Below, one piece after another: positions 63,949 through 64,000 of a stretch of 64,000 nucleotides of DNA. The notes below the pieces were generated by a model. That model saw only the letters and a list, made by a program, of their open reading frames with translations. It was not told the origin of the DNA and did no database searches. The DNA comes from Ignavibacteriota bacterium (GTDB lineage: Bacteria; Bacteroidota; Ignavibacteria; Kapaibacteriales; UBA2268): NCBI GenBank assembly GCA_020437395.1, contig JAGQWJ010000002.1, forward strand, positions 62,001 to 126,000, given 5' to 3'. The stretch's first letter is position 1. Every line of letters begins with the position of its first letter. Both the position numbers and the translations under genes were made by a program.

Positions 63949-64000
63949 CAATGATAATCAATTAAATGCAGTTTTAAAATACAAAGATAATGGATTAAGA

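Noticed and set aside
1-64000. tRNA, rRNA, CRISPR or insertion sequence
   Set aside because: Intergenic gaps are short and AT-rich; I found no cloverleaf-like GC-rich segment, no regular spaced repeats and no transposase-like frame.

Overview
The window is a 64 kb stretch of a low-GC bacterial chromosome with short intergenic gaps. Four products carry signs of type IX secretion: the proteins at 723-3320, 32301-35912 and 44847-47741 have clear C-terminal sorting-type domains, and the one at 47816-48439 has a similar C-terminus. Several promoters fit the Bacteroidota pattern TTTG-N19-21-TAnnTTTG, the clearest ahead of rpsD, nirK, a cytochrome operon and lepA. Many genes lack a Shine-Dalgarno sequence. 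Together this points to the Bacteroidota/Chlorobiota (FCB) group, possibly an Ignavibacteria- or Kapabacteria-like lineage. That placement is inference. I saw no tRNA, rRNA, CRISPR array, insertion sequence or origin.

Region by region. 1-9.5 kb: truncated proline dehydrogenase, a secreted metzincin protease, tmk, rsmI-tadA, a NifX-like/FAD-protein pair, ftsW-murD and peptide deformylase. 9.5-14.6 kb: an accessory island with an AlbA_2 protein, a transglutaminase-like lipoprotein and two tandem secreted proteins. Those two share a signal peptide and RHS-associated core but end in different domains, one lipase-like and one L,D-transpeptidase-like. Each is followed at once by a small membrane-protein gene, and the second of these genes is broken. 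14.6-32.3 kb: housekeeping genes (queC, rpsD, a flippase-like protein, pepT, a DUF4139 protein, an aldehyde dehydrogenase, trmH, nuoD, rsgA), then recJ with a Dna2-like nuclease-helicase, and yebC-ruvC.

32.3-43.6 kb: a large secreted lectin, then a nitrite-respiration region. nirK (a lipoprotein fused to cytochrome c), a formylglycine-generating-enzyme-like protein, a SCO protein and an alginate-export-type porin form one operon. An adjacent operon encodes a CX4CH cytochrome, YceI and a DUF5777 barrel, and a second porin lies upstream. 43.6-51 kb: an AlkD-like protein, a SprA-related putative metalloprotease, a secreted sialidase-like Asp-box protein, and a split biotin carboxylase/carrier pair. 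A 600 bp gap follows that holds a decayed gene fragment and a REP-like hairpin. 51-64 kb: a tricorn-like protease, carbonic anhydrase, hemW, a phosphoesterase lipoprotein, two signal peptidases beside lepA, and a glycosyltransferase-MFS-nuclease operon cut off near the window end.

The most unusual content is the tandem RHS-core toxin-like island at 10.3-14.6 kb. It looks like modular effector/immunity gene pairs made by duplicating a fixed secretion leader and swapping the C-terminal domain.
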